Below, in pieces: positions 1 through 11,383 of a DNA stretch of 64,000 nucleotides; within the stretch, counting starts at the first letter, position 1; each line of letters begins with the position of its first letter. The notes beneath the pieces were generated by a model. That model saw only the letters and a list, made by a program, of their open reading frames with translations. It was not told where the DNA came from and made no database searches. The stretch lies in NCBI GenBank assembly GCA_004154925.1, contig QJNS01000703.1, positions 1-64,000 on the forward strand. Direction: 5' to 3'. The stretch comes from Monosporascus cannonballus. Taxonomy: Eukaryota; Ascomycota; Sordariomycetes; Xylariales. The translations under genes were made by a program, and so were the position numbers.

Positions 1-39
1 CGGGCAGCGGTGGGGTGTGGTGGGATTGCGGGCTGCCAA

Positions 40-56
40 CCCCCCCCCCCCCCCCC
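40..56 (+). repeat. Poly-C tract in the upstream intron of the RGS gene
   Basis: A run of 17 C residues followed by a mixed C/T stretch. It lies in the inferred intron just before the acceptor at 156-157, so it fits a long pyrimidine tract. Length polymorphism or assembly error is likely here. Confidence 0.8.
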
Positions 57-157
57 TTCCCCCCTCTTTTCCCACCACCACTTCGAAGATGCCATTACTC
101 TGCACCCCTGCTCTTCCCTGCTTCCCCCTTGGGGCTGTCGCTAATTCGCATTTAAAG

Positions 158-1682
158 GACTTCAAAGATCTTTTCTCGACGTTAATTGTTAGCTTGCTCC
201 CACTGGGCGCCCACCGAGTCCGATTAACGAGAGTGGAACATACGTTTATGTCGGAAGATGCCATTAACAACCTCGGTTCCCTCAAATTTTCGCAGTCGAA
301 TCGTATGCCGGACCCTAAGGATCCCTCTCGCATCGTGACGACTACGACCACTACTACCTTCTCAATGGCTAAAGATATGGCCCGTTCAATATGTCAAAGG
401 TTTCTAGACGCTAGGTTCATCGAATCTGCGGACGGCAAATTGCAGCCGACATACACGATGAAGGGTTCTGTGTGGCAGCTAACAGCCAAGGGATTAACCG
501 TTTTGGACCGCTTCTGTTCGAGAAACGGCATTCAGCAACGGCAGATAGGCGATCTAATTGCGCTCGGAACATGCCAGCTGTGCATATTGGAAAGAGATCC
601 GATGACAGACAAACTGGTGATGGACCGGGGGACCCTAGAAGTGGTCTTCAGGAGGTTGCTGGGGGTTAATGGCCTCAATGTCAAGTCGACCGTCAGCGCC
701 GCAGATTCGGAATCTTTGAGCGAATACCGGGATGGACTTACGGGTGTCAAGATCGCCAGCGAACGCAAGATCGGTGGGAAGACGTACAAGGATACCTTTA
801 CTGGCAAGGCCGTCTCGGACTGGTTGATGGATTGCTGTACCACTGTCGAGCGGCGCGAGACGTACGAAATGGGATCACTTTTTGTCGAATATGGTATAAT
901 GGAGGCGGTCCAGCAAGACCGGGCTTATATAGCGACGTCCCCGTCGGCCGCCTTGTTTCAACCTACGAAGAATGCGATATATCAATTAACGGCCGCCGGA
1001 AAGGACATACTGAACGGAGGAGGAACCAGGGGCCGCACGTCTGAAAGCGAAGGCCTGTCGGCATCTCGCTCTGGTATTGGTGTCCCCAGGGATTCGAATA
1101 CGCAGCGTCTGGACAAGATATTGAGCGACGCGGCTCTGCGGTTACTGTTCCGGGAGAACTTGCGGGAGACTCATTGCGAAGAAAACCTGTCGTTCTACCT
1201 GGATGTCGACGAATTTGTTCGCAGCTGCCGTTCAGCTATCCGCTCGGCTCAGAAGAACCCTAACGCGACGTCGATGGATGGCATCAAAGAGATCATGGCG
1301 CAAGCATATGGTATCTACAACGCGTTCCTTGCCCCCGGCTCACCCTGCGAGCTGAACATTGACCACCAGTTGCGGAACAACCTAGCCACTCGTATGACGA
1401 AGGCGGTTGGCCAGGACGTCGCCATGATTGACACTCTGCACGAGGTGACTGCACTTTTTGAGGACGCTCAGAATGCTGTCTTCAAGTTGATGGCCAGTGT
1501 GAGTTCTGGACCAGTGACAAAGTCCAACTATCCCTTACTAATGATACTCGCAGGACTCGGTCCCGAAATTCTTGCGGAACGCTAAATACGAGAGTACATT
1601 GAAGCACTACGATTTCGATGCAATCGCTGCTGGCAATGGTCGTGTTCCCGAACGAAGCCAAAGCAGATCTAACCGCAAGTAA
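158..1682 (+). CDS. flbA: RGS-domain regulator of G-protein signalling, FlbA/Sst2 type (3' part)
   Basis: A GTPase-activating protein for a heterotrimeric G-alpha subunit; in Aspergillus this family (FlbA) damps vegetative growth signalling to allow conidiation. Exons read as 158-1498 and 1554-1682; the 55-bp intron has a TTACTAAT-like branch site. The window holds 489 residues. They start with a DFKDLFSTL segment, then the fungal DEP-like region (MAKDMARSICQRF), a second DEP domain (around KAVSDWLMDCC) and a C-terminal RGS domain (CEENLSFYLDVDEF to VPKFLRN). Splicing is needed to complete the RGS end and the basic tail SRSNRK. Family members have roughly 200 further N-terminal residues, so the 5' exons lie left of position 1. 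The reading frame upstream of 158 is treated as intron because it is C- and T-rich and ends in an AG acceptor at 156-157. Family assignment is firm; the symbol is by similarity. Confidence 0.9.
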
Positions 1683-2941
1683 AACGGAAAGAATAGACTT
1701 ATCGGGTCGACATCCCGCAAGAGAATCCTCTTGCCATACAGCTAGTACAAAGTGTTCCGGCATCTATGAAGACCACCAACCTTTCATAATGTCCCCAACA
1801 CTTTACGGGGGTATTCTGTTTCGCCAATACAGGTGCCTCGAAGCGGAGTCGAGTAGGAGGAACTACTATGTTTCATCATTTACAACCGAAGATATCATTT
1901 CCCCCACTAACATCAATGACGTTGCAAAGATAAACCAGCATAGACGACACTCCTCGATCGGTGTTCGAACAATAAGAATAATCGATTGGCTTATCCGCAA
2001 ATTCTATAGCTTTGTTGCGTGAGGCGGGCCGGGGCCGCGGTGTGTATATGGTTTGGTGTGGAGAGGGGTGTTGGTTATTTTGAAAGCATTTTCCGCCGGT
2101 GTCGACCTTCGATCACTGTTGGACGGAGAGGAAGCAGCATTAAGAGCCGCTGGTAGAGTCGGTTGTTTAACAGGCATTCCGGTGGGGGGCATCATCTCGC
2201 AATGTATAAATTCTACAGCGGGTTTTCCGCTCTGCAAAAATGGGTGAGTGCTGCAGAGCGCTGAAGTTATTCCATTTGTCAGCACAAGCTACCATCATCA
2301 GCTTTGCCATGGCGGTCGAGCAGGATAGATGCGTTCGGCGAACATTGGGGCGACCCGTACTTATGAACCCTCCTATTTTAGATCAGGCCGACAGTCGGCC
2401 GTGATTTCCGAAATGAAAATCCAAATCAGACTACGAGCTATCTCTGATATTACTCTGGTGAAATTAACGGTCCTTCCAACATGTGTGTGCAGACCGTTTC
2501 CGGTCCCGCCGAAGGGATGGGGGATGGAATGGAGAGACAGTCTCGAGTCGCCTAGCGCATTCCAGGTCGGTCAAGGGGAAGCACCGCCAAATGGCTGATT
2601 TGTTTTGTTTGACCTGCGTTTCCCCGAGCCTCCATTGGTCGACCCCGGGCACCGTCTGTCTTATTACAGATTCTTCCCCAACGCGAGCCCACGTCTCCCG
2701 GCCTACGTGCCTTCTTGCCTTCTTAAGGGCCACCGCCGTCTCTCTCGGTTCGAACCCGCCTACCTTCCTTCATTCTTTTCCGCCTCCGTTTTCTTGAAGC
2801 AAGCAACCACCACATCACCACCATCACCGCGTTTGCTGGAAAGACAGACCTTCTCCCCCTTTTCCCCCGCTCCCCTGAGTCCGTTCGTTCACCCACGTTG
2901 TGCTATTAGTAGCAGTCGCTCGTTCTCCTCTCATCGTGCCG
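1683..2941. other. Intergenic: RGS 3' flank and promoter/leader of the secreted-protein gene
   Basis: No convincing coding sequence. The last 200 bp before 2942 are rich in C and T (TTCCTTC, CCACCATCACC), typical of a filamentous-fungal transcription start and 5' leader. Open frames across this part are low-complexity and overlap the start of the next gene, so they are treated as leader. Confidence 0.6.
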
Positions 2942-3798
2942 ATGTATCACAACAACTGCAAGAACGCCGCCATCGCGCTCAGCGCCCTCGCCTTCGTCGT
3001 CGCCAACGGCGCCATGGCCCAGGACATGCCGATGGAGCAGCCGATGTCGCCGTCGCCAACGGTGACGCGCGCGCCGCTCAACTCGGTGCTGCCCATCGTC
3101 AACGGCTCGGCCCCGATCCCGGTCCCGGCGGCGTCCCCCGTCTGGAGCTGGTACAACACGACCGTCACCAAGACGGTCGTTGTCGACGAGCTCACCACCG
3201 CCTGCCCCACGCCCACCGTCCTCACCTTCGACGACTGCGAGTACACAGCCTCCGTGCCCTTCCAGACCCTCGTCGTGACCAACTGCCCCTGCACCGTCAC
3301 CAGCGTAAGTTTCCGGGTTCCACAAAGTCATCGCCCCTACCTCCGTCCCTACCTACCTACCATAGCTAGCTCGCTAGCTCTCCCGCGCCCGCCCTGTCCC
3401 GCTCCCTCTCCAAATCCGCTACCCCCCTTTCACACCACTTTAGTCCGGCCTACGAAAAAAAGAAATCAAAACGCAGAAAGGAAGCAAAACTAACGATGAG
3501 ATAAAACCACGCAGATCGTACCCACCCTCATCTCGTCCCTCTGCCCCCCGGGCGTCGTGGGCCCCGTGCCTACGCGCCCCTCGCAGCCGCCGCTCCCGCC
3601 GCCCCCGCCGTTCCAGCCCGCGCCGCCCGCGGCACCGCCGGCCCAGGGCCGCGGGGCCGCGGGGCCGCGCCCAAGGCGGCGCCGGTGCCCCCCTCCGTGT
3701 CGCCCGGCATCCAGATCTCGGGCGCGGACGCCGGCCAGAGGAGCAGCGGCGTCCTGGGCCTGCTCGCTGCCGCGCTCTTGGGGCTCGCTGCGCTGTGA
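2942..3798 (+). CDS. Secreted, probably GPI-anchored cell-surface protein (apparent frameshift)
   Basis: Exon 1 is 2942-3304 and exon 2 starts at 3515 after a 210-bp intron with a CTAAC branch site. The product starts with a clear signal peptide (about residues 1-27, ending ANGAMAQ), so the ATG at 2942 is preferred over an upstream alternative. Next comes a Thr/Val-rich domain with paired cysteines (VTKTVVVDEL, NCPCTVTS), then a Pro/Ala-rich linker. In the exon-2 frame the linker turns Arg-rich. The frame one base away gives a normal GPI-attachment tail (SSGVLGLLAAALLGLAAL) ending at 3798. The switch falls in the G/C-rich block about 3645-3670, where adding one base would join the frames. The protein could be a cell-wall or plasma-membrane anchored mannoprotein; its exact role is unknown. 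Confidence 0.65.
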
Positions 3799-4499
3799 GG
3801 GAGTCCGGGCAGTCTTGAGTGTGAGAGCGTGAATTGGACGGACGGGTTGAGAGTTGGTTTGGTTCAGGGGTTCATGAATAATTGCAGATGGGGACCGGGG
3901 TCCGAGGTGTTCGTTTTAAGGCTTCATGCTATCATATACGTCGATTCTTTAATTAATAGATATTTTCCAAGTCCGAGGCAGATCGACAACACAGCGTGAG
4001 CATCTGCCATTCTCGTGTCTATGATCACAACCTTTCTGACTTCTGTACAATGTCTATATGTATTACGGGGTTCTCATTTGATTTAGCTGGCCGGCTTAGT
4101 CCGCGACTCCTTGTTCGTAAGACGGTCTCGTACTCCCCAACACCGTCTGCGATGGTTAGCTATTTATCGTCTAAGGGTTGGCTTTCCAGCTATAGGTATT
4201 GCGGCGCAGATATCAATGTCTTTGAGGGTGGTTAGAGACTCGCAGCCCTACTTACCAGTCCAACATTTACGTGCCGGCCTTGAGGTCTTTCCGACGATAT
4301 GTTTTATACTCCTAGTATAAAAACATCCATACTTATGTCTCTGGACAAAGGTGCCTTCGGTGCGAAGACGCGAGCCTCTGGCGCTGCACTAGGAATCTCC
4401 ATTGGACCCATACGTTTGTAATGAAATTGTAGTCATGGCCTATCTGGAGATCTTGTAATTTTACCGGCGACAATCAGCTCAATATGCTATACAATTCAA
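3799..4499. other. Intergenic, no gene seen
   Basis: The 3' flank of the preceding gene. Short open frames here lack codon structure or recognisable motifs. Confidence 0.6.
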
Positions 4500-6564
4500 C
4501 TCGTATTTTCTGTTTCTTCTGATGAACGCACTACCCTACCCTATTTTGCGCAACGGGATGCCAAGGCCGTGCCCGGTCCGGTTCCTGGCGGCGCCGTCCT
4601 TATCCTGGATCCTAACCTCGGACGCTTATCTGACAATAGAACGATCCTCGACTATGGCGACATCCAGACAGCCCGGCATACCATTGGACTTGCGTCGACT
4701 GCAGCCGTTCCTGCTCGTCCAAAGCCCAATATCCAGCAGATCCGTGACTACCTGGCCGGACTACTCGAGGAGGTCTCAGGCCGCCTGCTAGTGAACTTGC
4801 GAGCCTGTGGGAAACCCGATGGAGGATGAAAAAGGTAATGATGGCGGCACGCACCCTCCGGCGGTTTCGGTTTGAGTATTTGAGCCGTGCCTCGGCGAGC
4901 CAATTATCCCGGTGAACGGCGATGCATCTGATAGCGCTGTTCCTTGGGCGAATGTCCCGGCGCCGCTGCCCTTCCCCGCGATAACCGCACATATCAATGC
5001 TAGCAGGGGTCAACTCGCCATCTTAAAAATCCAGTACCGCGATATGCAACTCTTAAGGCGTTCGGTAAGGCAACTGCGCTGGAATCGTGGTAGAACCTTG
5101 CAGAGCCTGAGGCTAGTATGGGTGTGTAAGCTTGTTCCGCGCACGTATATTCCCTCTCCTGGACCTCTGTAGGAGTAAGAGCACCCTGGGAGCATCCGCT
5201 AACCCGCCCTTCTTTTTATGGCCGATGGTTTTGGCGATGGAGGTTTGAAGAAGCCACTCGACGGCTAAGGCTTCATCCCTCGTTTAATACACATGACTTC
5301 GAGTGAGACGGGAATTCCCTGTGATACGCCCTGTAGCGAGCATTATCCTGCTAGCCATATCTCGCTAGAGAGCGCTCTGCTGATCACCCTAGCTGTTTCG
5401 ATCCGTTCCTATGGCGTCGAGGGCCGTGGCTTGCGAGGAAGTATCACATCTGGTGTTATTTCAACGATGTAATCCACCATGCCAGCCACGATAGTCGTCG
5501 ACATACGTGCACTTAGAACGCCAGTCCAGCTTGAAGATCGAAACGCGCATCCCCGGCATTACTCGCGAGTAGGGAAAGAGTATGTTTCTAGACTTTGTCA
5601 GCATTATATCCCCTCGTTAGGCAGTTAGGAAAACCACCCGCCGGCCCTCCGCAAGCCGGCTTTGGTTAGGACTTACGGGGACAATATTGCTGTAGCATCA
5701 GCTGACATTAGTTTCGTGCGCAGTGAGTACCCTGAGAGCGCGCTACACGAGAACAGAGTAGATGCCGGACCTCTTATGTACAGTAGCTTCAGGGGGATGA
5801 TGAAGGTCATCGCCGACTATTTCCAGAAAGAGGTGATCTTTATTCCTCAGACCAAATTTCGCCCAGCAGGAAATGACAATGCAGCTCACGGGGTTTATGA
5901 CCGCGAGGTGTACGGATCCTGGCTTCACGGCATGCTCCACGGCCAACTCATGCCTGTGACTGACGCGGACAAGAGGGAGCATTACCAGGTCGTCACGCAC
6001 TTCAAAGGCGTGATGCTACGATACGGTGCCACTGGCCCCAAGTTCAACACCAGCGGTATAACCTCCCACACTCGCTGGGTCTGGATGAGGCTCGGCACCC
6101 CTTACATACCCGACCCGATACCCAACAGGTGGCAGCCCACCCCACTACCCTTCATAATACCAAGCAGTGACGTCGACGCGAGGTTCACTCTGAAATTGCT
6201 CCACGATGACTGGAAATATTTCGAAGGGAGGACGAAGACGGTAGCCTCGAATGTTCAGCACGGCCAGGGCGGGCATCCCAACCTCCCCGACCCCGTTGCG
6301 GCCGGCTGGATCACTGAAAAATCAACTGTTGATGCCCGGTGTGCCTGCCCCCGATGCGTTCCCGTACGGTTTCGGCCCACATCTGATTACGAGTGGCGTC
6401 TATACTACCCTCCCAACGTTCTGCCCGTCAATGTCGAATTCTGGCCGAGGTAAACGAATATCAAGTCTACGAGGTCCACAAGTGGCAGGAGGAGGCGAGG
6501 GGCTACGACATACTGACTACACCCCGGCGTGGATCCCAGGACCCCCTGCCTCCCGCCTAACACG
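4500..6564 (+). pseudogene. Broken hypothetical gene, coding-like segments in several frames
   Basis: No known domain recognised. Several stretches have protein-like composition but lie in different frames: about 4530-4830 (GGAVLILDPNLGRLSDN, YGDIQTARHTIGL), about 4900-5100 (PVNGDASDSAVPWANVPAP), about 5380-5460 (ALLITLAVSIRSYGVEG), and the longest, about 5629-6453 (SFRGMMKVIADYFQKE, then WVWMRLGTPYIPDPIPNRWQ). The last segment contains no ATG until well inside, so upstream exons are needed. Near 6313-6317 an A5 run separates the open frame from a second good frame (LLMPGVPAPDAFPYGFGP). A third frame carries a plausible C-terminus (VNEYQVYEVHKWQEEARGYD) to a stop at about 6564. Either multi-exon structure plus indels, or a decayed gene. 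Transfer or family cannot be judged. Confidence 0.5.
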
Positions 6565-7306
6565 TAATACCTGAGACGCCTATATACCTATTCAAGGCAG
6601 GCTTATACTAGGGTTATAGGGTAAAGCGGTTAAAGTGTGGATCGGTGTATTACTTACCTACTGTTGTGTCCCTCGGCGACTCATGTACCAATACTTGTAT
6701 ATAATGGACGACTAGGGTTGGATTGAACCCAGTCCATAGACTACTGTGAGCGTGTGCCTTCAAGGCTCGAAATCCGTGACGGAAACATGATATATAAATG
6801 TCTGAATGCCGTGAAATCATTGCTCCGTCTTTCCCAAGGCCGATATTCGACCGCTATCAAGTCCTCCGACACCCCTCGCGTCGCCACGACACTGACAGAT
6901 GCGTATCACAGTTCCCATAGACCCTAAAAGGTCATACTCTGCCGAGACGTGCTATTGTCGGGTACCTCCTTTTATAAGCAGGCTCCCACGCCCGCAGCGT
7001 CTTATTGCCTGCTTCGTCATAGCCATTCCATAACCATACTGTATACCAGTCTTACTATTTTAACCTTGTGTCGTGGTTGCTGACCGTCCAGCGCATGCGA
7101 AGTCTGAACGACTTGCTGCTGACACCTCTGCCGGCGCTGATGTGACCTTGGCCGTTCAAAAATGCCAGGAGTCATGGATGGCACAAGGCGGCGCGGACCT
7201 CGAGCCACCCCTGGTGTATCCGGCAAGGGCATCGCGTGCAAAGGACTTCGATGCCGCCGAGTATCCAAGTTCATACATATATCCGTGGTTACCGCTGCCA
7301 AATGAT
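6565..7306. other. Intergenic, no gene seen
   Basis: No supported coding region. Open frames between 7017 and 7306 are antisense continuations of the DUF7053 gene or unsupported. Confidence 0.5.
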
Positions 7307-7979
7307 CTACGCGGTACTGTGCGCTATGCTCATATTTCCGTTGAGACTTGCCGCGGTGACCTTCCTAGCCTTCTCTATAAGGCGCTCGATAATCACTGCG
7401 TGCGCCTTCTGGAGCGACTTCTTCACGAGCGAGGTCATAAGGACGTTGCAGCGTAGGTCGACGTCCTGGTGCGGGGGGGAGAGCATGCAATCGTCAGTTT
7501 TCAAAATCCTCGGGTGGGGGGTCGGGGCCGCCGCATTGGGTGGGCGTCGAACAAACCTCACGGATATAGAGGCCCTGTGCGGGGGCGCCGATGCCCATCT
7601 CGACGGGGACGACGGGCTCCCCCTCGCCGGGCAGGGTGCCGGCGAGGCTCCAGCGGCCGCGGATGTCGGTGCCCAGGGGCGCGTAGACGTGAGTTTGCAG
7701 GCCGTCGGGCAGGTCGTTGAAGGCGGCCTCGTAGGTGACTTCGCTCGTGAAGACCCCGCCAGGCAGATAGGCGATCCTGTCGGTGATGCCCCACCAGGCG
7801 CACCAGGCGCGCTCGTCGGCGGGCGCGTGTGCCGGGGCCACGATCGGGTGCCGCTCCACGACCAGCGGGTTGGCGTCGATCATCTGCTCGTGGTCGTGCA
7901 GGAACTCGAGCACCACCTCGCGCTTGGTAATGTCCGGCGGCAGCGGCGAGACCGTCGTGAATGTCGTGCGTTTCGACAT
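7307..7979 (-). CDS. DUF7053-type fungal protein
   Basis: Two exons on the minus strand, 7979-7557 and 7465-7307, joined by a 91-bp intron with a CTGAC branch site and a C-rich tract before CAG. Product 193 residues, starting MSKRTTFTTVSPLPPDI and containing HDHEQMIDANPLV, a WWGITDRIAYLPGG core and VTYEAAFNDLPDGLQTHVYAP. Exon 2 supplies the helix-rich end (NVLMTSLVKKSLQKAH). The layout resembles the fungus-specific DUF7053 family, whose members have a lipid-binding-like beta sheet plus a C-terminal helix; function is unknown. No signal peptide or membrane segment is visible, so it is probably cytosolic. Family assignment is from memory of the pattern. Confidence 0.8.
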
Positions 7980-8676
7980 GGCCGGTGACGCCGCGTTCGT
8001 GAGAGATCAAAGCCTACTCTGTGCGGCTGGTACGTGCGCGCCGGGGATGGAACAACAGGGAAAAGACAGACGATGGGGCGTCAGATGTGCATGAAGGTAG
8101 GAAGGTCAACAAGAAAGAGTAAATCTACACAAGGAAACGAGTAGCTGTCTGCATATCCTAGAGCCTCTTCATATCCACGTTGAGAACAGGTTGCGCTTTA
8201 CACATGTCGTTAAATTAACCACCGAAAGGACAGTGCAATGACAAAGTCTCGTGATGCGTTGACGGTTTAGGCGAATGGGAGTGGCTGAAGGTTGCTATTG
8301 GCTTAGTTGGCTGGTGTTCTTGGCATCACCGCCACGACTCCTTGCATCGGAGCCCAAGGCCATGCAGTCTCGAGACTTCAGGGAGGAAGGAAGGAGGCTT
8401 GGCTCGGCTTCACTAGTTGAAAAAGGAGCAGCCTAAGCCACGATCTTATTATGGAATGAGTGGGGTGCATCTCATCTTACGATGGGCTGGTCAAAGTCTC
8501 GGATAGTTTCTACTCCGGCATACGATCTGATGTCTGTTGGCCCATGAGTCGTAGATTCTACGTGCAGCTGCAGGCTATGATGCAACGGCATGGCTCGTCT
8601 AATAGACCGGAAGCTATAGAGATGCTTTGCTTGGTCGCGTACATTATCCGGTATAGGGTGGTCGGAAGGAAACCGG
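7980..8676. other. Intergenic between DUF7053 gene and ORC4
   Basis: DUF7053 promoter on one side and ORC4 3' flank on the other. No supported gene. Confidence 0.6.
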
Positions 8677-11383
8677 CTAGATCTGGGTGCACCATTTCGC
8701 CAGTGAGCCGGGTAACTCGACAGCCGCCGGTATTTCTTCCAGCGCAACGTCGAGCTTCCACATTTTGCCTTCTAATCCGCCATGCGCAGCATTGCCTCTT
8801 CCCCCAATTCCGGCTGGGATAAGCAGGCCGAGGGAGACGAGACGTTCCCAGGCCACTGCAGCTGTGCCTCGGCCCCAACTCCTGGCCGCGGCACCAAGTG
8901 CCAACACGCCTGACGAAGATGACTGCACCCTCTGCTTCCCCATCTGAGAAGTATATTCGTCATACGCCATTGAGAAATTGATGGTATCCGTATGCGCTAC
9001 AATGTCCAGGCGGGCTGCTGATATGAGCAGCGCCAGTTCCAGGTCTGACAGCGCGGCAAGGAGATGCAGTCTTGAATCTGATGGCTCAAGGGGGGCATAT
9101 CCAGCCGACGGAACGAATTTCAGTTCAAGCGAAGATGGTGATAATGTTGACAGAGGGAGGACGCATGAAGTTAGGAAAGCCGGTACAGATTTAGACGTGT
9201 AGTAGAGATATTCCAGGTGGTCCTCGAACTCAGGTGTCTTACGTAAGGCCTGAAAGGTGTTAAATAAAAGACTAAACCTCAGGTCCAGGGTGCAAAACAT
9301 ACCTCGATTTTCTTTTCCCAATAGTCGTGGAACTCGCTGAGACCTTTCAATCTGGTGTCGAAACCTTCCACTTCGAGGTCCTCTTCATCAACTGACAGAC
9401 CTTGCCGACAGACGTCCCAGTACGCTTGCAGGGTCTTTGGTAGAGATATGTAGACATATCTGTGGCTAAAACGACTCTTTACCCTCTTTTCTAGACTTTC
9501 AACCACATCGATCCTAGTCGTCAAACCGAGCACTGCGATGGGTGCCTTTCTAGCTTGAGCAATGTCAAACAGGTTATATAACAATGTTTGACGGGCATGT
9601 GTAGCGAACAAGTCAAACTCATCAATAATGAAGACGACCGATTTTGACGTCACCCCTTCTTCGGCCCCCGTGATCTCCGCGGGGTGCGAGAGGAGAGCTA
9701 GTAGGGAAGCCATGGTATCCGCGTAGTTGCTCGTCTATATTCATTTAGAATTTTGTTTTAGTTATCAAGTGGGGGTCGGGCTTACTTTGTTGACCAGCTC
9801 GTCCTCGAGATCCATTTCCCTTCCCAGTTGACGCCATATGTCCTTCAACGCGATCTTGTCATCGGTATGGGTGAACCCATTCAGACGAACAACATGGAAT
9901 TCATCCTTGTGTTCGGCGGCAAGTTCTGATATGACAGTTTCTACCATCTGAAATGTGTGTTTAGTATTGGTTTACCACGTTTGAAAAGGAGCCATACGGT
10001 TGTTTTGCCACATCCTCGTGCACCGATAACCATCATGGAGTTACCCTCGCCAGCCAGGACAGTTTGCTCTACAAGCTGGAATGCCTTTTCATAAGCCTCA
10101 CTTTGTCCCCGTAGTTTTATGCGGCGGTTTCCACAGCAGCGGTCCAGTAGCACCCGCTGCATAGTGTGAAGATGCTGCTCGAAATTTGGCACGTTCGGCG
10201 TCTCAGCGGATTGAACAACTGATGGTTCTTGGGTCCCGGAAGTTGGTTTAGTCCCAGACGTGGCATCCTCTTGCGAGCAACTTCTGCAAATCCAATCACC
10301 TTCCGGGATGACAGGGACGCCATAGCATTTCTGGTGGACCGCCATGTCACAGCTATCGCAGAAAATAATTTCGTTTGGTGGTTCAGAGTCCGGTTTCGAG
10401 CAGACGGCGCAGACTTCATCATTTTCGCTGCCCTCGTCGCCGCTTCCGTCTTCCTCAGACGCCTGTTCCACTCCCACCTGTACCCTACTTGATTTCTTTG
10501 ATACTTCCGAGCTTTTCGGCTTGGACGGTAAGTCCTCAAAATAGACTTCGGTGTCTCGCGTATCTCCATCGCCGTGAAATGCAACGCTCTTTTGAGGTCG
10601 GCCAGCTCGTTTCTTCTGCGGTGACAGAATTCCCTTCAACATGCCTGCGTCTTGACGAGACGGCGAGTCCACTACAGAATTTGCAAGTCGGGCAGCAATC
10701 GGTTCCTTAACAGAGGTCGGCAGCCCCGTTTTGCCTTGGTTCTTCGGAGGCCGACCGCGTCGCCTCGGCCGGTTATCATTGTCTCCCTCCGCATTTGTAT
10801 GCTCGAAGGCTGTAGCCGTAGTACCGCGTTTGCTTTGAGGCGAGTTCGCTAATGCCGAGACTCCGTTCCTTGAAGCGGTTCCAGGCGCGCCATTACCCGC
10901 TCTTCTTTTCGGGGGTTTCGGTTCTTGGCTCTTACTATAATCATCGCCTGACTTTCGGACATTGAGATCATCTTCGTCTTCTGGCACATCGTATATGTTC
11001 TTGGGTTCCGGCAGAGGCTGGCTCTGTGGGGGCTTAAGACCTAATGCCGAGTATTTGATCGCTGGAGTGCCCTGCAAGGGCAGAGCGTTATTCCCTATTT
11101 CATTCTCGCTAGACCCCGGGAGACGGTCGTAGATAGTATCGGTACCCTGCTTCTGTTTGCCGATGGATTTGCTCTTAGAACTCCCTCGACTGCTAACCTT
11201 GAGTCCGTTCGAGGTAGATGATGATGCCGTTACCGGTGGTGCGGGTGTAGGCTTGGCGCCATTAAGACGGCGTCTCTTGACTGCAGATACGACATCGGAA
11301 CTTGGGGCAGGAGCTTCGTTCTGTTCCACGGGATGGCGAGTTCGCTTTGGGCGGGAAGTGCCTGAGGCTGGTTCTTTTGTCAT
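8677..11383 (-). CDS. ORC4: Origin recognition complex subunit 4 with AT-hook-like motifs and PHD finger
   Basis: Nuclear AAA+ subunit of the complex that marks replication origins and loads the Mcm2-7 helicase. Four exons: 11383-9998, 9947-9786, 9734-9303, 9249-8677, with introns of 50, 51 and 53 bp, all phase 0. Product 850 residues. Residues 1-320 are disordered, basic and Ser/Pro rich, with AT-hook-like cores RRGRPPK (about 208-214) and KRAGRPQK (258-265). A PHD finger follows (about 324-370: [26 protein letters not shown]). The Walker A motif GARGCGKTT is at 454-462 and a Walker B-like [10 protein letters not shown] lies in exon 3. The C-terminal ORC4 winged-helix region ([11 protein letters not shown]) is in exon 4. 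The ATPase core makes ORC4 the firm call. The long N-terminus is reminiscent of the AT-hook-bearing Orc4 of fission yeast; the PHD is the unusual part. Confidence 0.93.

Noticed and set aside
2740..2760. GGTTCGAACCC, resembling a tRNA B box
   Set aside because: The flanking bases do not form a T stem and no A box, acceptor stem or anticodon arm is present.
6712..6735. GGGTTGGATTGAACCC, resembling a tRNA T arm
   Set aside because: The loop does not follow the TTCRANY pattern in either orientation and no cloverleaf can be drawn.
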